From: an uncultured Bacteroidales bacterium
GTDB lineage: Bacteria; Bacteroidota; Bacteroidia; Bacteroidales; WCHB1-69
Direction: 5' to 3'
Assembly: GCA_946407715.1 (NCBI GenBank)
Contig: CAMJPH010000027.1
Span: 1 to 26,668, forward strand
Length of the DNA: 26,668 nt
Shown: one piece after another, positions 1 through 7,512 of the stretch
How the letters are laid out: the number at the start of each line of letters is the position of its first letter
How positions within the stretch are numbered: position 1 is the stretch's first letter
Made by a program: the position numbers and the translations under genes
Notes under the pieces: model-generated
Told to the model about the DNA's origin: nothing
The model's input: only the letters and a program-made list of their open reading frames with translations
The model's database searches: none

Positions 1-3000
1 GTCGTCGAGGTTGGTCTCAACATTGAACGACACCCAGTTCGTACCAGCGGCCAGTGCTATCACCTGGGGAAGATCCGAGTGAATAACCGTGAGGTGCAGG
101 GTGACAATGGAGTCGCAGCCGTTGGCTGCAGCGGCGGGGAAGACTGCCGTGTAGTTGCCGGATTCCGAATATGTGGTGCCGTTCCACTCGTAGCTGTTGA
201 TGGCATTGTCAACGGTGATTTCCTCTTCAATAGGTCCGGCAAAGTCGTCCACGAAGATTCCGTCAAGCATGGATTGGCATCCATTGTTATCAAGAACGAT
301 GAGGGTGTATTCGTCAGATTCCAGTCCGTTGAATTTAGGCGAGGATTGGAATTCTACTCCATCAATGGAATAGTGGTAGTTGTCGCCACAAGGGGCGATG
401 ACGGTGATTGCTCCGTTGAAAGGAGCGCAATTGGTGTTGTCCGTGACAGCAACATCGGGTTCCATCGGCGGGGTGTTCATGGTCACCGTCTGGGATGCAT
501 TGTTTTGGCAGCCGTTCCCATCAGTGACAGTGACACTGTAGAGACCTGCTACATTGACGGAAATACTATTGCTGTTGTTGTTGTTACTCCATATATAACT
601 ATTGTATGTCTCTTCCACACCGATAGTGGTGCTGGAACCTTGACAAAAACCGGGCGTGCCGGTAAACGTGATGACAGGAAGGTCATATACCGTGATGGTA
701 CCGCTCACACTGGCGGTGCCGCATTCAGAGTTGTTGGAGATAGTATAGTTGTAAGTGCCGGGAGTTGATACATTTCCTGCAATGAACCCGTTGACTAAAC
801 TCAATCCTTCAGGAAGACCAGTAGAAGTGAGGGTGCCGTTCTGCCCGTCAACCAAGATGTTCAGAGTTGAGCCGGGACATACGGATGGGTTTATTGCTGC
901 TTGTGCGATGTTCACGGTGGGCAGCGGTCTCACTGTGACGCTGACACTTGCGGTGCTGGTGCAGCCGGTCGCTGTCTCGGTGACGGTGAGTGTGTAAATG
1001 CCGTTGTTGGCAATGGTGATGTCTCCGATGATGGGATTCGGATTTTCGGAAATGAAATCGTTGGGACCGGTCCATGCAAAAGTGGCATCTTCGGTGGAAG
1101 CCGAGCCTGTCAGTATCAGGTCTCCGCCCGCACAAGGATTGTTGGCCTGTGCTTGGGCGGTAATGGTGCTGCCGGTGGAACTCACCGTGACCTCTTTTGT
1201 GGAGGTACAGCCGGCTGTATTCTTAACCGTCACGTTGTAGTTGCCTGCTGAAAGTTCGCTGAATACGTTGGATGTTTGAAAGTCTGTGCCGTTAATGGAG
1301 TAGGAGAAGTTGGTACCAGTAGGAGAGTTAACCATGATGCGGCCGTTGTAGGGTGCAAGACAGCTGCTGTTGCTCACTGTGGAAACGGTCGGAACGGCGG
1401 GGCTGCCTTGTGCTATAATCGTAGTAGAAGCACTGTTCGTACAACCGTTGTCGCCTGTGACATTCACGCTGTAGGTAATTTGCCCGGCATGGTCTGGTGT
1501 GATGTTGTGAATGGCATTGGTGGAGTTGTCTTCCCACACGCAGGAGACGAAGTTACCTTCTGCAGTGATCGTTTCGGTTGTCCCCTGACAAAGCGTTTCG
1601 GGAGCATTGATGCTCACGCTCGGCTTTGCCTTGATGGTGACAGAGCCTTCAGCGGTGGTGGATCCGCACTGGTTGTTGCTGATGGCGGTGACGGTGAAAA
1701 TGCCGGCTGTCGTGGGGGTTCCCGTGATAGTCCCTGCGTTGTTGTTCAATCCGCTGAAATACAAACCGTTGGACAAGATGGCAGCAGTGGAGTTGCTGCA
1801 GTTGGTTGTGGTAACGTTAATCGTATTGATGTCCTCTCCCTCGCACACCTCGATATTGCTGTTGGAAAGGGAGATTGAGGGCAGCGGTTTCACTGTGATG
1901 GTGCCGTTGGTTTGTGCGTTTCCGCAGTTGGTTGAGGTGGTGACCGAAATGGGGAATGTGCCGACTGTGGTCGGATTACCGATGATTTGGCCGGTAGTGT
2001 TGTCAAAGCTCAAACCATCGGGAAGACCAGTGACTACGGTCGTGTTGTTGAACGGCGATACGGAAAGTCCCACAACAGCTGCATTCTGACAAACGCTGAA
2101 GGAGGAAGGCGAGAGGGTCACAGTGGGGGTGGAGTTCACCATAACGGTACCCGTGTCGCTGACAGATCCGCAGGTAGAGCTGCTCACAGTGACGTAGTAG
2201 GTGTGCGAACCCGTTGTCGGCGAACCCGAGATCTGACCGTTGGTGTAGGAGAGACCAGTGCCGGTAAGACCGCTGACGTTTATGTTTCCTCCCGAATATT
2301 CAACTGTGATAGGCGTGAATTCGGAACTGTTACAGAGGGTTTGGTTCTTGTTGTTAGAGAGGGAAATAGTCGGTCCGGGAGTCAGTGTGACGGCACATTG
2401 GGCTGTCACCGTACCGCAGTTGGTACTGGTAGTGGTGATGGTGATGGTGCCGGCCACTTCTGGAATACCCGTTATCTCACCCGACTGCGGGTTGTAGCTT
2501 AAGCCTGTAGGCAGGGTAGGAGTGACTGTTCCGCCGGAGGTGGTGGCTGTGATGGAAATGGCGTTGCCCTCACAAGCTGTCACTGTGCTTTGGGAGAGGA
2601 TGGCCACCGGTTGCGGATTCACCGTGATGGTGCCGCTGGCAGTAGCGGTGCCGCAACTCGGCATGTAGTTGCTCGTCACCGTGATGGTGTATTCGCTGGT
2701 ACCGTTGGGCGTGCCTGTGATGACACCATTGTCGGGATTGAAACTCAACCCCGGAAGTCCGGAGGAACTGGGCTCACCGCCGCTATAAGTGACGGTGATA
2801 TTGTTGATGGCTGTTCCTGCGCAAACCGTTTGGTTGTAATTGTTGGAAAGTGTGACGGCGGGTAGCGGGTTTACCGTAACGGTGGCCGTGACCGTGGTGC
2901 CGCATCCGTTGGAACTGTAGCCCGTGACGGTGTAGGTGGTTGTGCCGACCGTGCCTGTGGGTGGCGTGGCGGTATTGCTGTTGCTAAGACCGTTGCTCCA

Positions 3001-4218
3001 ACTATAGGATGCCGCGTCACCACTGGCCGTCATTGTGAGGGAACTGTTCTGGCAGACAGAATAGTTGCCGCCGTTGTCTAAGGTGACGGTAGGGGATGAT
3101 TGAACATTGGCAAAATGCACTTTATAAGTGTAATAAGAACCATCATTATGGGTGACCACTATGGTTGTATATGGATTCGAAACTGTGGCTTCCGAGTAAG
3201 TGATACCATTGATAAGACCTGACTCGGCTGTCGCGGATACTTCTGGAAAAGCGCCTGCACAAACAGGTTGGTTGTATTCATAAATGGCAAGACCTTGGGT
3301 GTTGAAAATGTTATACGCTGTATGGGGATTTCCCACAGCGCTTCCAAAGGCAGTGTTGTTTAACGCCAACAAATCGGATGCAGGAATAGCAGTCCCGCCA
3401 ATTGACAAAGAAGCCAGTTTTTTGTTATAGACCAGCTCCATGTCATCAAAGTATAGCTTGTCATTTTCACTGCCTCCTCCTACTGTCTTATTTGTAGAAA
3501 AAGATGCCAAAATATACGATTGGGGTGCCTGGACGATATTTGTCAATGTCGGATTTGAGATTATGTTGTTGGCATCATCATAGTATGTGAATTTAAAATC
3601 AAAACGTTCCCAAAAATTGCTGGAGTTGCCATACGAAACCGCACCATGGTTCTTCACCATTTCGCAGAAGGCATTGGCGATTTTTCCGGTTTGTGCAGTG
3701 CCGGCTGAATGACTTGGAATGTCCTGGTAGTTGACATCTCCGTGAATGTGCATCTTACATGTCGCTATACTTGAAGAGCTGGCCATTTCAAATTTGACCC
3801 AAAGACGCACTGAATCAGGACGACCGGCCATAGACCATCTACATCCAGAACTGTCAGCGTCGGAACGTTTTGTATAAATTAGGTTTGCATCGCTTGAGGT
3901 GCTTGTACTTGCTACAACCATTTTTCCTAAGGTCATGGCACCATTCGCTTTGACACCCAGTACTTTTGTTGTATAAATCTGACAAGCGTGATTGTTCTCA
4001 CCAAATCGGTCTGTCGCTGTGTTACTATGGTTACTGACAGCCCATGACCACGTTCCTTCAGCATCACTGAAAGAGTGCCATCCTCTGGGAATCGCACTGC
4101 CATTGGTTGTGCTGGTCCAGTTGCTGAACGAAGGGTTCGGAAATTGATAATGTTGTGCTGTCAAGTTGTTCATCATAAGGAACAGCAGCACGCTCAAAAT
4201 GGTTAAAAGTTTTTTCAT
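1..4218 (-). CDS. Giant secreted surface protein with tandem Ig-like repeats (3' end beyond window)
   Basis: One uninterrupted minus-strand frame of 1,406 codons runs from the ATG at 4218 to the left edge; the stop lies outside, so this is the N-terminal part. Residues 1-22 form a signal peptide (MKK start, hydrophobic core, ending LTAQ). Residues about 23-264 resemble the Bacteroidota PCMD putative carbohydrate-metabolism domain, ending in YFDDMELVY. A second beta-rich segment spans about 265-370. From about 374 there are twelve Ig-like units of roughly 70-90 residues; several carry the He_PIG-type pattern GLSY/GLSF...G.ITGTP. Most units have one Cys near the start (VCQN, VCAG, LCQG) and one near the end (GCGT, NCGT), which suggests a disulfide per domain. 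The last visible residues, ALAAGTNWVSFNVE, begin a domain I associate with Bacteroidales surface proteins. A cell-surface or secreted adhesin or glycan-binding role, probably T9SS-exported, is inference. The reading frame was checked at several points and no frameshift was seen. Confidence 0.9.
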   Translation of the reverse strand, partial: MKKLLTILSVLLFLMMNNLTAQHYQFPNPSFSNWTSTTNGSAIPRGWHSFSDAEGTWSWAVSNHSNTATDRFGENNHACQIYTTKVLGVKANGAMTLGKMVVASTSTSSDANLIYTKRSDADSSGCRWSMAGRPDSVRLWVKFEMASSSSIATCKMHIHGDVNYQDIPSHSAGTAQTGKIANAFCEMVKNHGAVSYGNSSNFWERFDFKFTYYDDANNIISNPTLTNIVQAPQSYILASFSTNKTVGGGSENDKLYFDDMELVYNKKLASLSIGGTAIPASDLLALNNTAFGSAVGNPHTAYNIFNTQGLAIYEYNQPVCAGAFPEVSATAESGLINGITYSEATVSNPYTTIVVTHNDGSYYTYKVHFANVQSSPTVTLDNGGNYSVCQNSSLTMTASGDAASYSWSNGLSNSNTATPPTGTVGTTTYTVTGYSSNGCGTTVTATVTVNPLPAVTLSNNYNQTVCAGTAINNITVTYSGGEPSSSGLPGLSFNPDNGVITGTPNGTSEYTITVTSNYMPSCGTATASGTITVNPQPVAILSQSTVTACEGNAISITATTSGGTVTPTLPTGLSYNPQSGEITGIPEVAGTITITTTSTNCGTVTAQCAVTLTPGPTISLSNNKNQTLCNSSEFTPITVEYSGGNINVSGLTGTGLSYTNGQISGSPTTGSHTYYVTVSSSTCGSVSDTGTVMVNSTPTVTLSPSSFSVCQNAAVVGLSVSPFNNTTVVTGLPDGLSFDNTTGQIIGNPTTVGTFPISVTTSTNCGNAQTNGTITVKPLPSISLSNSNIEVCEGEDINTINVTTTNCSNSTAAILSNGLYFSGLNNNAGTITGTPTTAGIFTVTAISNNQCGSTTAEGSVTIKAKPSVSINAPETLCQGTTETITAEGNFVSCVWEDNSTNAIHNITPDHAGQITYSVNVTGDNGCTNSASTTIIAQGSPAVPTVSTVSNSSCLAPYNGRIMVNSPTGTNFSYSINGTDFQTSNVFSELSAGNYNVTVKNTAGCTSTKEVTVSSTGSTITAQAQANNPCAGGDLILTGSASTEDATFAWTGPNDFISENPNPIIGDITIANNGIYTLTVTETATGCTSTASVSVTVRPLPTVNIAQAAINPSVCPGSTLNILVDGQNGTLTSTGLPEGLSLVNGFIAGNVSTPGTYNYTISNNSECGTASVSGTITVYDLPVITFTGTPGFCQGSSTTIGVEETYNSYIWSNNNNSNSISVNVAGLYSVTVTDGNGCQNNASQTVTMNTPPMEPDVAVTDNTNCAPFNGAITVIAPCGDNYHYSIDGVEFQSSPKFNGLESDEYTLIVLDNNGCQSMLDGIFVDDFAGPIEEEITVDNAINSYEWNGTTYSESGNYTAVFPAAAANGCDSIVTLHLTVIHSDLPQVIALAAGTNWVSFNVETNLDD

Positions 4219-4280
4219 ACTGTTTTTTTTTAATACTGTTTATTTTTTTATTCTTACTTTCTCTTTTTAAGGTTGTTTTG

Positions 4281-4308
4281 TGATTAGTGATTAGTGAGCA
4301 GTGAGCAG
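4281..4308. repeat. Heptamer tandem array, 4 units (TGANYAG)
   Basis: Four in-phase heptamers are present: TGATTAG twice, then TGAGCAG twice. They lie about 60 bp upstream of the surface-protein start codon and downstream of its predicted promoter, so they should be transcribed in its 5' leader. They belong to the heptad-repeat class that fills many spacers in this window. Confidence 0.85.
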
Positions 4309-4351
4309 TAGGAAATCAAGAGACCTAAATCGTCTAATCGCAAAACGGCGG

Positions 4352-4385
4352 CAAAAATACAAAATATATGGCACACTCGGTCAAA
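4352..4385 (-). promoter_or_regulatory. Predicted Bacteroidota-type promoter of surface-protein gene
   Basis: On the minus strand a TATTTTTG element (plus 4352-4359) fits the -7 consensus TAnnTTTG, and a TTTG (plus 4382-4385) lies 22 nt upstream as a possible -33 element. Transcription would begin about 130 nt before the start codon. The spacing is slightly long, so this is a motif-based inference. Confidence 0.5.
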
Positions 4386-4479
4386 AATCGCATATTAAAA
4401 TTTATTTGTACCTGATTTTCAGCTATATAAAAATGTTAAATTTTATTAACAGCAAGTATCCCATGGTAGGTGTCATGTG

Positions 4480-4530
4480 TTAAAGAAAGAACCCACGGAA
4501 CATGGTTGAGAACACATGCCGTGGGTTCTT
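4480..4530 (-). terminator. Rho-independent terminator of the methyltransferase operon
   Basis: A 12-bp perfect stem (AAGAACCCACGG pairing with CCGTGGGTTCTT, 4487-4498 with 4519-4530) closes a loop that has further CATG pairing. On the minus strand it is followed by the T-rich tract TTCTTTCTTT. It lies 50 bp past the stop codon of the downstream methyltransferase gene, as expected for the end of that transcript. Confidence 0.75.
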
Positions 4531-4531
4531 G

Positions 4532-4562
4532 GCCGTAGAGACGCGTTGCAGCACGTCTCGGC
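4532..4562. repeat. TGTAG-family palindrome, copy 1
   Basis: An imperfect inverted repeat: GCCGTAGAGACG faces CGTCTCGGC around a 10-nt centre. The GTAGAGACG half is shared with the palindromes at 7401 and 7928. It sits between the operon terminator and the end of the methyltransferase gene. Confidence 0.7.
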
Positions 4563-4579
4563 TATCGTCTGTCCTGATA

Positions 4580-5488
4580 TTACGGTTTCTTCAGTATCCA
4601 TTCCGGATACATGGACGCGCCGGTCTTGTAGGCGTCATAGCCCAAGTATCCCAAAATGATGTTTAGGACGAACTGCGTGGGCAGGACGGCGAACATGAAT
4701 TTCGCCAGTCTTGGGCGTTTCATGATTTTGGCCGCCTTTTGTTCCATACGCTTGAGGTCGGGAAGGATGTTCGGACCGAAATCGGTGACACTCACCAGCT
4801 CCAGTCCTCCGCTGGTGTAATGCGCGTTAAGTGCATCTACGGACTCGATTATCGCCGCTGCGCCGCCTTTCGAGAGCAGTTCGATGCCCAATTGGGTCTT
4901 CGGGTCAAAATTGGCAAAATCTTCCCGCAAGGCAAAGTCGTAGATAATCATGACCCCGCCCGGTTTCAATATACGGGTAGCCTCTTTGCTGATTTTCTCC
5001 TTGTCCGTGTTGTGGACAATGGTCTCGATGGCGTAGATGACATCCACGGAATTGTCCGGCATCTGTGGAATGCTGCTGTAGTCCTGCTGATACGTTTTGA
5101 TGTTTTTCGGCGGGTTCTTCTCCTTGAACGGGGACAGATCGACCCCGACAAAGTTCACATCTGGATGCTTTTTGGCCAGATACATGATGTTTGCGGCCTG
5201 CCCGAAACCGAGTTCCATCACCGTGTCCCCCTTCTTGATGTATTTGGAAACTGTTTCAGCCATGTAGTACAGGTCTTCGGGGGAATAAGTGTCACCCTTG
5301 GAGATCCCAAAATGCACGAACCCTTCCTGTGAATGGAAATGCTTGTAAGCCCATCCGTTGACTATATAGTAGGAACGGATCTGTTTCAGGGAATTCTTTT
5401 CGCCTCGCACATATTTTTTCAGGTCGAGGAATTTTGACATTTCATCGATTTTGTCGTGAACTTGTTGGACATTGTCGTATTTTTCCAT
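4580..5488 (-). CDS. SAM-dependent methyltransferase (paralogue A)
   Basis: A 302-residue class I methyltransferase of the UbiE/sterol-methyltransferase-like type. Visible motifs: motif I VMELGFGQAAN (about residues 90-100) for SAM binding, an acidic residue after beta-2 in VGVDLSP (D117), QQDYSS (D136), and LKPGG (174-178). The N-terminal segment before motif I (about 85 residues) and a hydrophobic C-terminal stretch (about 265-285) suggest a lipid-like or membrane-associated substrate, which is inference. It is second in a two-gene unit with a same-length paralogue at 5586-6494, 97 bp upstream, and is followed by a strong terminator. In residues 61-110 the two proteins differ at only 6 of 50 positions. 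The substrate is unknown. Confidence 0.85.
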   Translation of the reverse strand: MEKYDNVQQVHDKIDEMSKFLDLKKYVRGEKNSLKQIRSYYIVNGWAYKHFHSQEGFVHFGISKGDTYSPEDLYYMAETVSKYIKKGDTVMELGFGQAANIMYLAKKHPDVNFVGVDLSPFKEKNPPKNIKTYQQDYSSIPQMPDNSVDVIYAIETIVHNTDKEKISKEATRILKPGGVMIIYDFALREDFANFDPKTQLGIELLSKGGAAAIIESVDALNAHYTSGGLELVSVTDFGPNILPDLKRMEQKAAKIMKRPRLAKFMFAVLPTQFVLNIILGYLGYDAYKTGASMYPEWILKKP

Positions 5489-5585
5489 ATTTGGTAACGT
5501 TGTTTATTTATGAATATTCTAAATTAGTCTTTTCTTGTGTTAAGATAAACGTATAAAATTGTGTTGAGGAACTATGCGGAAGCGG

Positions 5586-6494
5586 TCAGGGCTTCTTGAG
5601 AATCCACTCCTGATAGGTGACGACATCGGCTTTGACGGCGTCATAGCCGAGATAACCCACAATAACATTGAACATTATCGGCATGGGCAAAAGCTTAAAC
5701 GCTGCTTTTGCGAATTTTCGCCGCCGTATCACCCTGTGTGTCAGTTTTTGCATACGCTTGACGTCGGGTAGCGTGTTCTTGGAGTAGTTGGTGACGTTTT
5801 CCAATGTCAGTCCCCCGCAAGTGTAATGCTTGTTTAGCGCGTCAACGGACTCGATCATGGCGGAGGCGCCGCCTTTCGAGATCAGTGCGACAGCAAGCTG
5901 GGTCTTTGGGTCAAAGGTTGACAATTCATCGCTCAGGGCAAAGTCGTAGATGATCATGACCCCGCCGGGTTTCAGCACACGGGTGGCTTCTCTGCAAATT
6001 TTTTCCTTGTCGGTGTTGTGGACGATGGTCTCGAAAGCGTAGATGACATCCACAGAGTTGTCCGCCAACTGGGGAAGCGAGCTGTAGTCCTGTCTGTATG
6101 TGGTGATGTTTTTCGGAGGGTTCTTCTCTTTAAATGGGCCCAGATCGACTCCGATGAATTTTGCATCGGGATGCTTTTTTGCAAGATATACGATATTTGC
6201 GGCCTGCCCGAAACCGAGTTCCATCACGGTGTCACCCTTTTTGATGTATTTGGAGACGGTGTCTGGAAGATAGTAAAGGTCTTTAGGGGAATATGTGTCG
6301 CCTTGGGAGATTCCAAAATGCACGAAACCCTCTTTTGAGTGGAATCGTTTGTAGGCCCATCCGCAAAGCCGGTAATAGGTTCGTACCTGTTTCAGGGAGT
6401 TTTTATCCCCTTTTACAAATTCCTCGAGGTCAAGGAATTCTGACATTTCGTCAATTTTGGCGTGAAGTTGAATGATACTGTCGTCTTGATTCAT
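5586..6494 (-). CDS. SAM-dependent methyltransferase (paralogue B)
   Basis: A 302-residue class I methyltransferase aligning without gaps to the adjacent paralogue at 4580-5488. It has the same motifs: VMELGFGQAAN for SAM binding, IGVDLGP with its acidic residue, RQDYSS, and VLKPGG. Divergence concentrates in the first 50 and last 90 residues, notably the C-terminal segment around LLPMPIMFNVIVGYLGYD, so the pair may have split in substrate rather than in chemistry. It is the promoter-proximal gene of the pair. Its leader contains a tandem 19-bp duplication and a candidate -7 element. The substrate cannot be named; a quinone, sterol-like or other lipid acceptor is possible but not shown. Confidence 0.85.
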   Translation of the reverse strand: MNQDDSIIQLHAKIDEMSEFLDLEEFVKGDKNSLKQVRTYYRLCGWAYKRFHSKEGFVHFGISQGDTYSPKDLYYLPDTVSKYIKKGDTVMELGFGQAANIVYLAKKHPDAKFIGVDLGPFKEKNPPKNITTYRQDYSSLPQLADNSVDVIYAFETIVHNTDKEKICREATRVLKPGGVMIIYDFALSDELSTFDPKTQLAVALISKGGASAMIESVDALNKHYTCGGLTLENVTNYSKNTLPDVKRMQKLTHRVIRRRKFAKAAFKLLPMPIMFNVIVGYLGYDAVKADVVTYQEWILKKP

Positions 6495-6502
6495 ATTATA
6501 TT

Positions 6503-6540
6503 TTTTATATCACTTGTCGTCTTTTATATCACTTGTCGTC
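6503..6540. repeat. Exact 19-bp tandem duplication in methyltransferase leader
   Basis: The unit TTTTATATCACTTGTCGTC occurs twice head to tail (6503-6521 and 6522-6540), ending 8 bp upstream of the start codon of the methyltransferase gene at 6494. The identity of the copies suggests a recent slippage or duplication event in the 5' leader. Confidence 0.9.
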
Positions 6541-6578
6541 TCCCACACGGAACAAAACCGCCGGTGGAAAAAAACGCG

Positions 6579-6586
6579 CAAAGATA
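6579..6586 (-). promoter_or_regulatory. Candidate -7 promoter element for methyltransferase pair
   Basis: On the minus strand the sequence TATCTTTG matches the Bacteroidota -7 consensus TAnnTTTG and lies about 85 nt upstream of the methyltransferase start at 6494. I could not find a convincing TTTG at the -33 distance, so only this half is supported. Confidence 0.45.
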
Positions 6587-6631
6587 AAAAATTCTGCAAA
6601 ATGTTGGGAGAGATGGATGTTTTTTCATATC

Positions 6632-6669
6632 GCCGTTGTAGAGATGTGCCGTTGGCGAGTCTCTACGGC
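6632..6669. repeat. TGTAG-family palindrome, copy 2 (overlaps gene end)
   Basis: The left arm GCCGTTGTAGAGA and the right arm TCTCTACGGC flank a 15-nt centre. The right arm covers the TAG stop codon of the thioesterase gene (6663-6665 on the minus strand), so the hairpin forms at the very end of that transcript and may act as its 3' stabiliser or terminator. No long T-run follows. Confidence 0.65.
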
Positions 6670-7178
6670 CTGCCCAACAAGAAGACTGCTTCCTCGAATG
6701 TCACCTCCTCTTCGCCGAGGTGTGCGGGCAGGTAGCCCATCTCTGCCGACTTTTCGGGAGTGAACAGGAAATAGGTGCAGGTGCATTCGGCACAGCACAC
6801 CCCGTCGGGGCTGAGGATTTCGCCGTGGACGACCGCGAGGTTGCGGCGTTGCTCCACCAGACGGGCGTTCAGTCGGATATACGGCCACAGCGTACTCACC
6901 GGTTTGCGATAGCGCATCTCCATCTTGGCGGTGACGCCGGAGCCCTGTAGCTGGTAGAAGACCACCCATCCGCAAATCTCGTCCAACAAGGTGGCCTGGA
7001 TGCCGCCGTGCAGCGTGTCAATCCAGCTCACAAAATTCGGGTTCGCCTTCCAGACGGAAACCACCTGCTCCCCGTCCCAGTAAAAGCGCATGTGTACGCC
7101 TTGAGGGTTGCCGGGGTTGCACCCGAAACAGTTGTATCCGTGTGTGTTGCCTATCCAGGGGTTGATGATTGCTTGCAT
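6663..7178 (-). CDS. PaaI-family hotdog-fold thioesterase
   Basis: A 171-residue hotdog-fold protein. HGGIQATLLDE (residues 57-67) is the signature of PaaI-type acyl-CoA thioesterases, with the Asp/Glu in the long helix as likely catalytic residue. An N-terminal CFGC pair (Cys17, Cys20) followed by NPGNPQG is typical of the subgroup annotated as PaaI family thioesterases in many bacteria. The expected role is hydrolysis of acyl-CoA or aryl-CoA in the cytoplasm; the natural substrate is not deducible. The gene is probably transcribed from a promoter around 7354-7361, through a leader made mostly of heptamer repeats. It lies 168 bp upstream of the methyltransferase pair on the same strand; co-function with them is possible but unproven. 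Confidence 0.85.
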   Translation of the reverse strand: MQAIINPWIGNTHGYNCFGCNPGNPQGVHMRFYWDGEQVVSVWKANPNFVSWIDTLHGGIQATLLDEICGWVVFYQLQGSGVTAKMEMRYRKPVSTLWPYIRLNARLVEQRRNLAVVHGEILSPDGVCCAECTCTYFLFTPEKSAEMGYLPAHLGEEEVTFEEAVFLLGRP

Positions 7179-7193
7179 TTTGCTTTAATTTGA

Positions 7194-7221
7194 AATTAGT
7201 AATTAGTAATTAGTGGTTAGT
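7194..7221. repeat. Heptamer tandem array, 4 units (AATTAGT/GGTTAGT)
   Basis: Three copies of AATTAGT and one GGTTAGT are in direct succession, starting 16 bp upstream of the thioesterase start codon. This block is one base out of phase with the larger heptamer array at 7251-7341 in the same spacer. Confidence 0.85.
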
Positions 7222-7250
7222 GGTGGTGATAGGAGAGTTGTCGGTGGTTA

Positions 7251-7341
7251 TAAGTTTCAAGTTACAAATTATAAGTCACATATCACATATCATAAGTCTC
7301 ACGTCTCACGTCTCACGTCTCACGTCTCACGTCTCACGTCT
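7251..7341. repeat. Long degenerate heptamer array, 13 in-phase units
   Basis: Thirteen consecutive 7-mers can be read in one phase: TAAGTTT, CAAGTTA, CAAATTA, TAAGTCA, CATATCA, CATATCA, TAAGTCT, then CACGTCT six times. The homogeneous right end and drifted left end look like successive expansion by slippage. It occupies the divergent spacer between the thioesterase (minus) and the DUF4332 gene (plus), within the predicted leader of the thioesterase. The spacer 7179-7506 holds no gene. Confidence 0.9.
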
Positions 7342-7353
7342 CAAAAAACGCGG

Positions 7354-7361
7354 CAAATGTA
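7354..7361 (-). promoter_or_regulatory. Candidate -7 promoter element for thioesterase gene
   Basis: On the minus strand TACATTTG matches TAnnTTTG exactly. It is about 175 nt upstream of the start codon, immediately outside the heptamer array, which would then be entirely transcribed as leader. No clear -33 TTTG is present at the usual distance. Confidence 0.5.
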
Positions 7362-7400
7362 CATAAATTACGAATATACACAGACAGATAAAATTGACGC

Positions 7401-7430
7401 TGTAGAGACGTTTCATGAAACGTCTCTACA
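7401..7430. repeat. TGTAG-family palindrome, copy 3 (perfect 30 bp)
   Basis: A perfect 30-bp palindrome: TGTAGAGACG, TTTCATGAAA, CGTCTCTACA. It lies in the divergent spacer upstream of both promoters. Confidence 0.95.
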
Positions 7431-7453
7431 ATTTCAGAGGAAAAATATAAAAA

Positions 7454-7484
7454 TTTGTAAGATATTGAGAAAAATGTATCTTTG
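7454..7484 (+). promoter_or_regulatory. Bacteroidota-type promoter of the DUF4332 gene
   Basis: TTTG (7454-7457) and TATCTTTG (7477-7484) are separated by 19 bp, a full match to the -33/-7 consensus TTTG and TAnnTTTG recognised by the Bacteroidota primary sigma factor. The -7 element ends about 28 nt before the chosen start codon, so the leader is short. Confidence 0.8.
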
Positions 7485-7512
7485 CGGTCGGAATTTTAAA
7501 AAATAAATGGTT

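Larger units (their letters stand above)
4219..4579. other. Intergenic region between surface-protein gene and methyltransferase operon
   Basis: These 361 bases hold the long leader of the surface-protein gene, with four heptamers, a likely minus-strand promoter, the terminator of the methyltransferase operon and one TGTAG-type palindrome, each listed separately. A 60-codon open frame at 4301-4483 is low-complexity AT-rich sequence with no recognisable protein character. I see no gene here. Confidence 0.7.

Noticed and set aside
79..2865. Series of plus-strand open frames (229, 116, 200, 160 and 171 codons) opposite the surface-protein gene
   Set aside because: They are shadows of the Thr/Val/Ser-rich repeat gene on the minus strand, show the same repeat rhythm, and lack promoters and recognisable protein features.
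1..4218. Possible frameshifts in the surface-protein gene, since no long single frame stood out at first
   Set aside because: Reading the minus strand in phase with the ATG at 4218 gives continuous domain sequence to position 1, checked at about 3121, 1861, 841 and 1.
4301..4483. 60-codon plus-strand frame in the intergenic region
   Set aside because: AT-rich, runs out of a heptamer array, overlaps the promoter of the surface-protein gene, and has no recognisable character.
7296..7343. Possible CRISPR array
   Set aside because: The repeats are 7 bp, directly adjacent, without spacers, and no cas gene is present.
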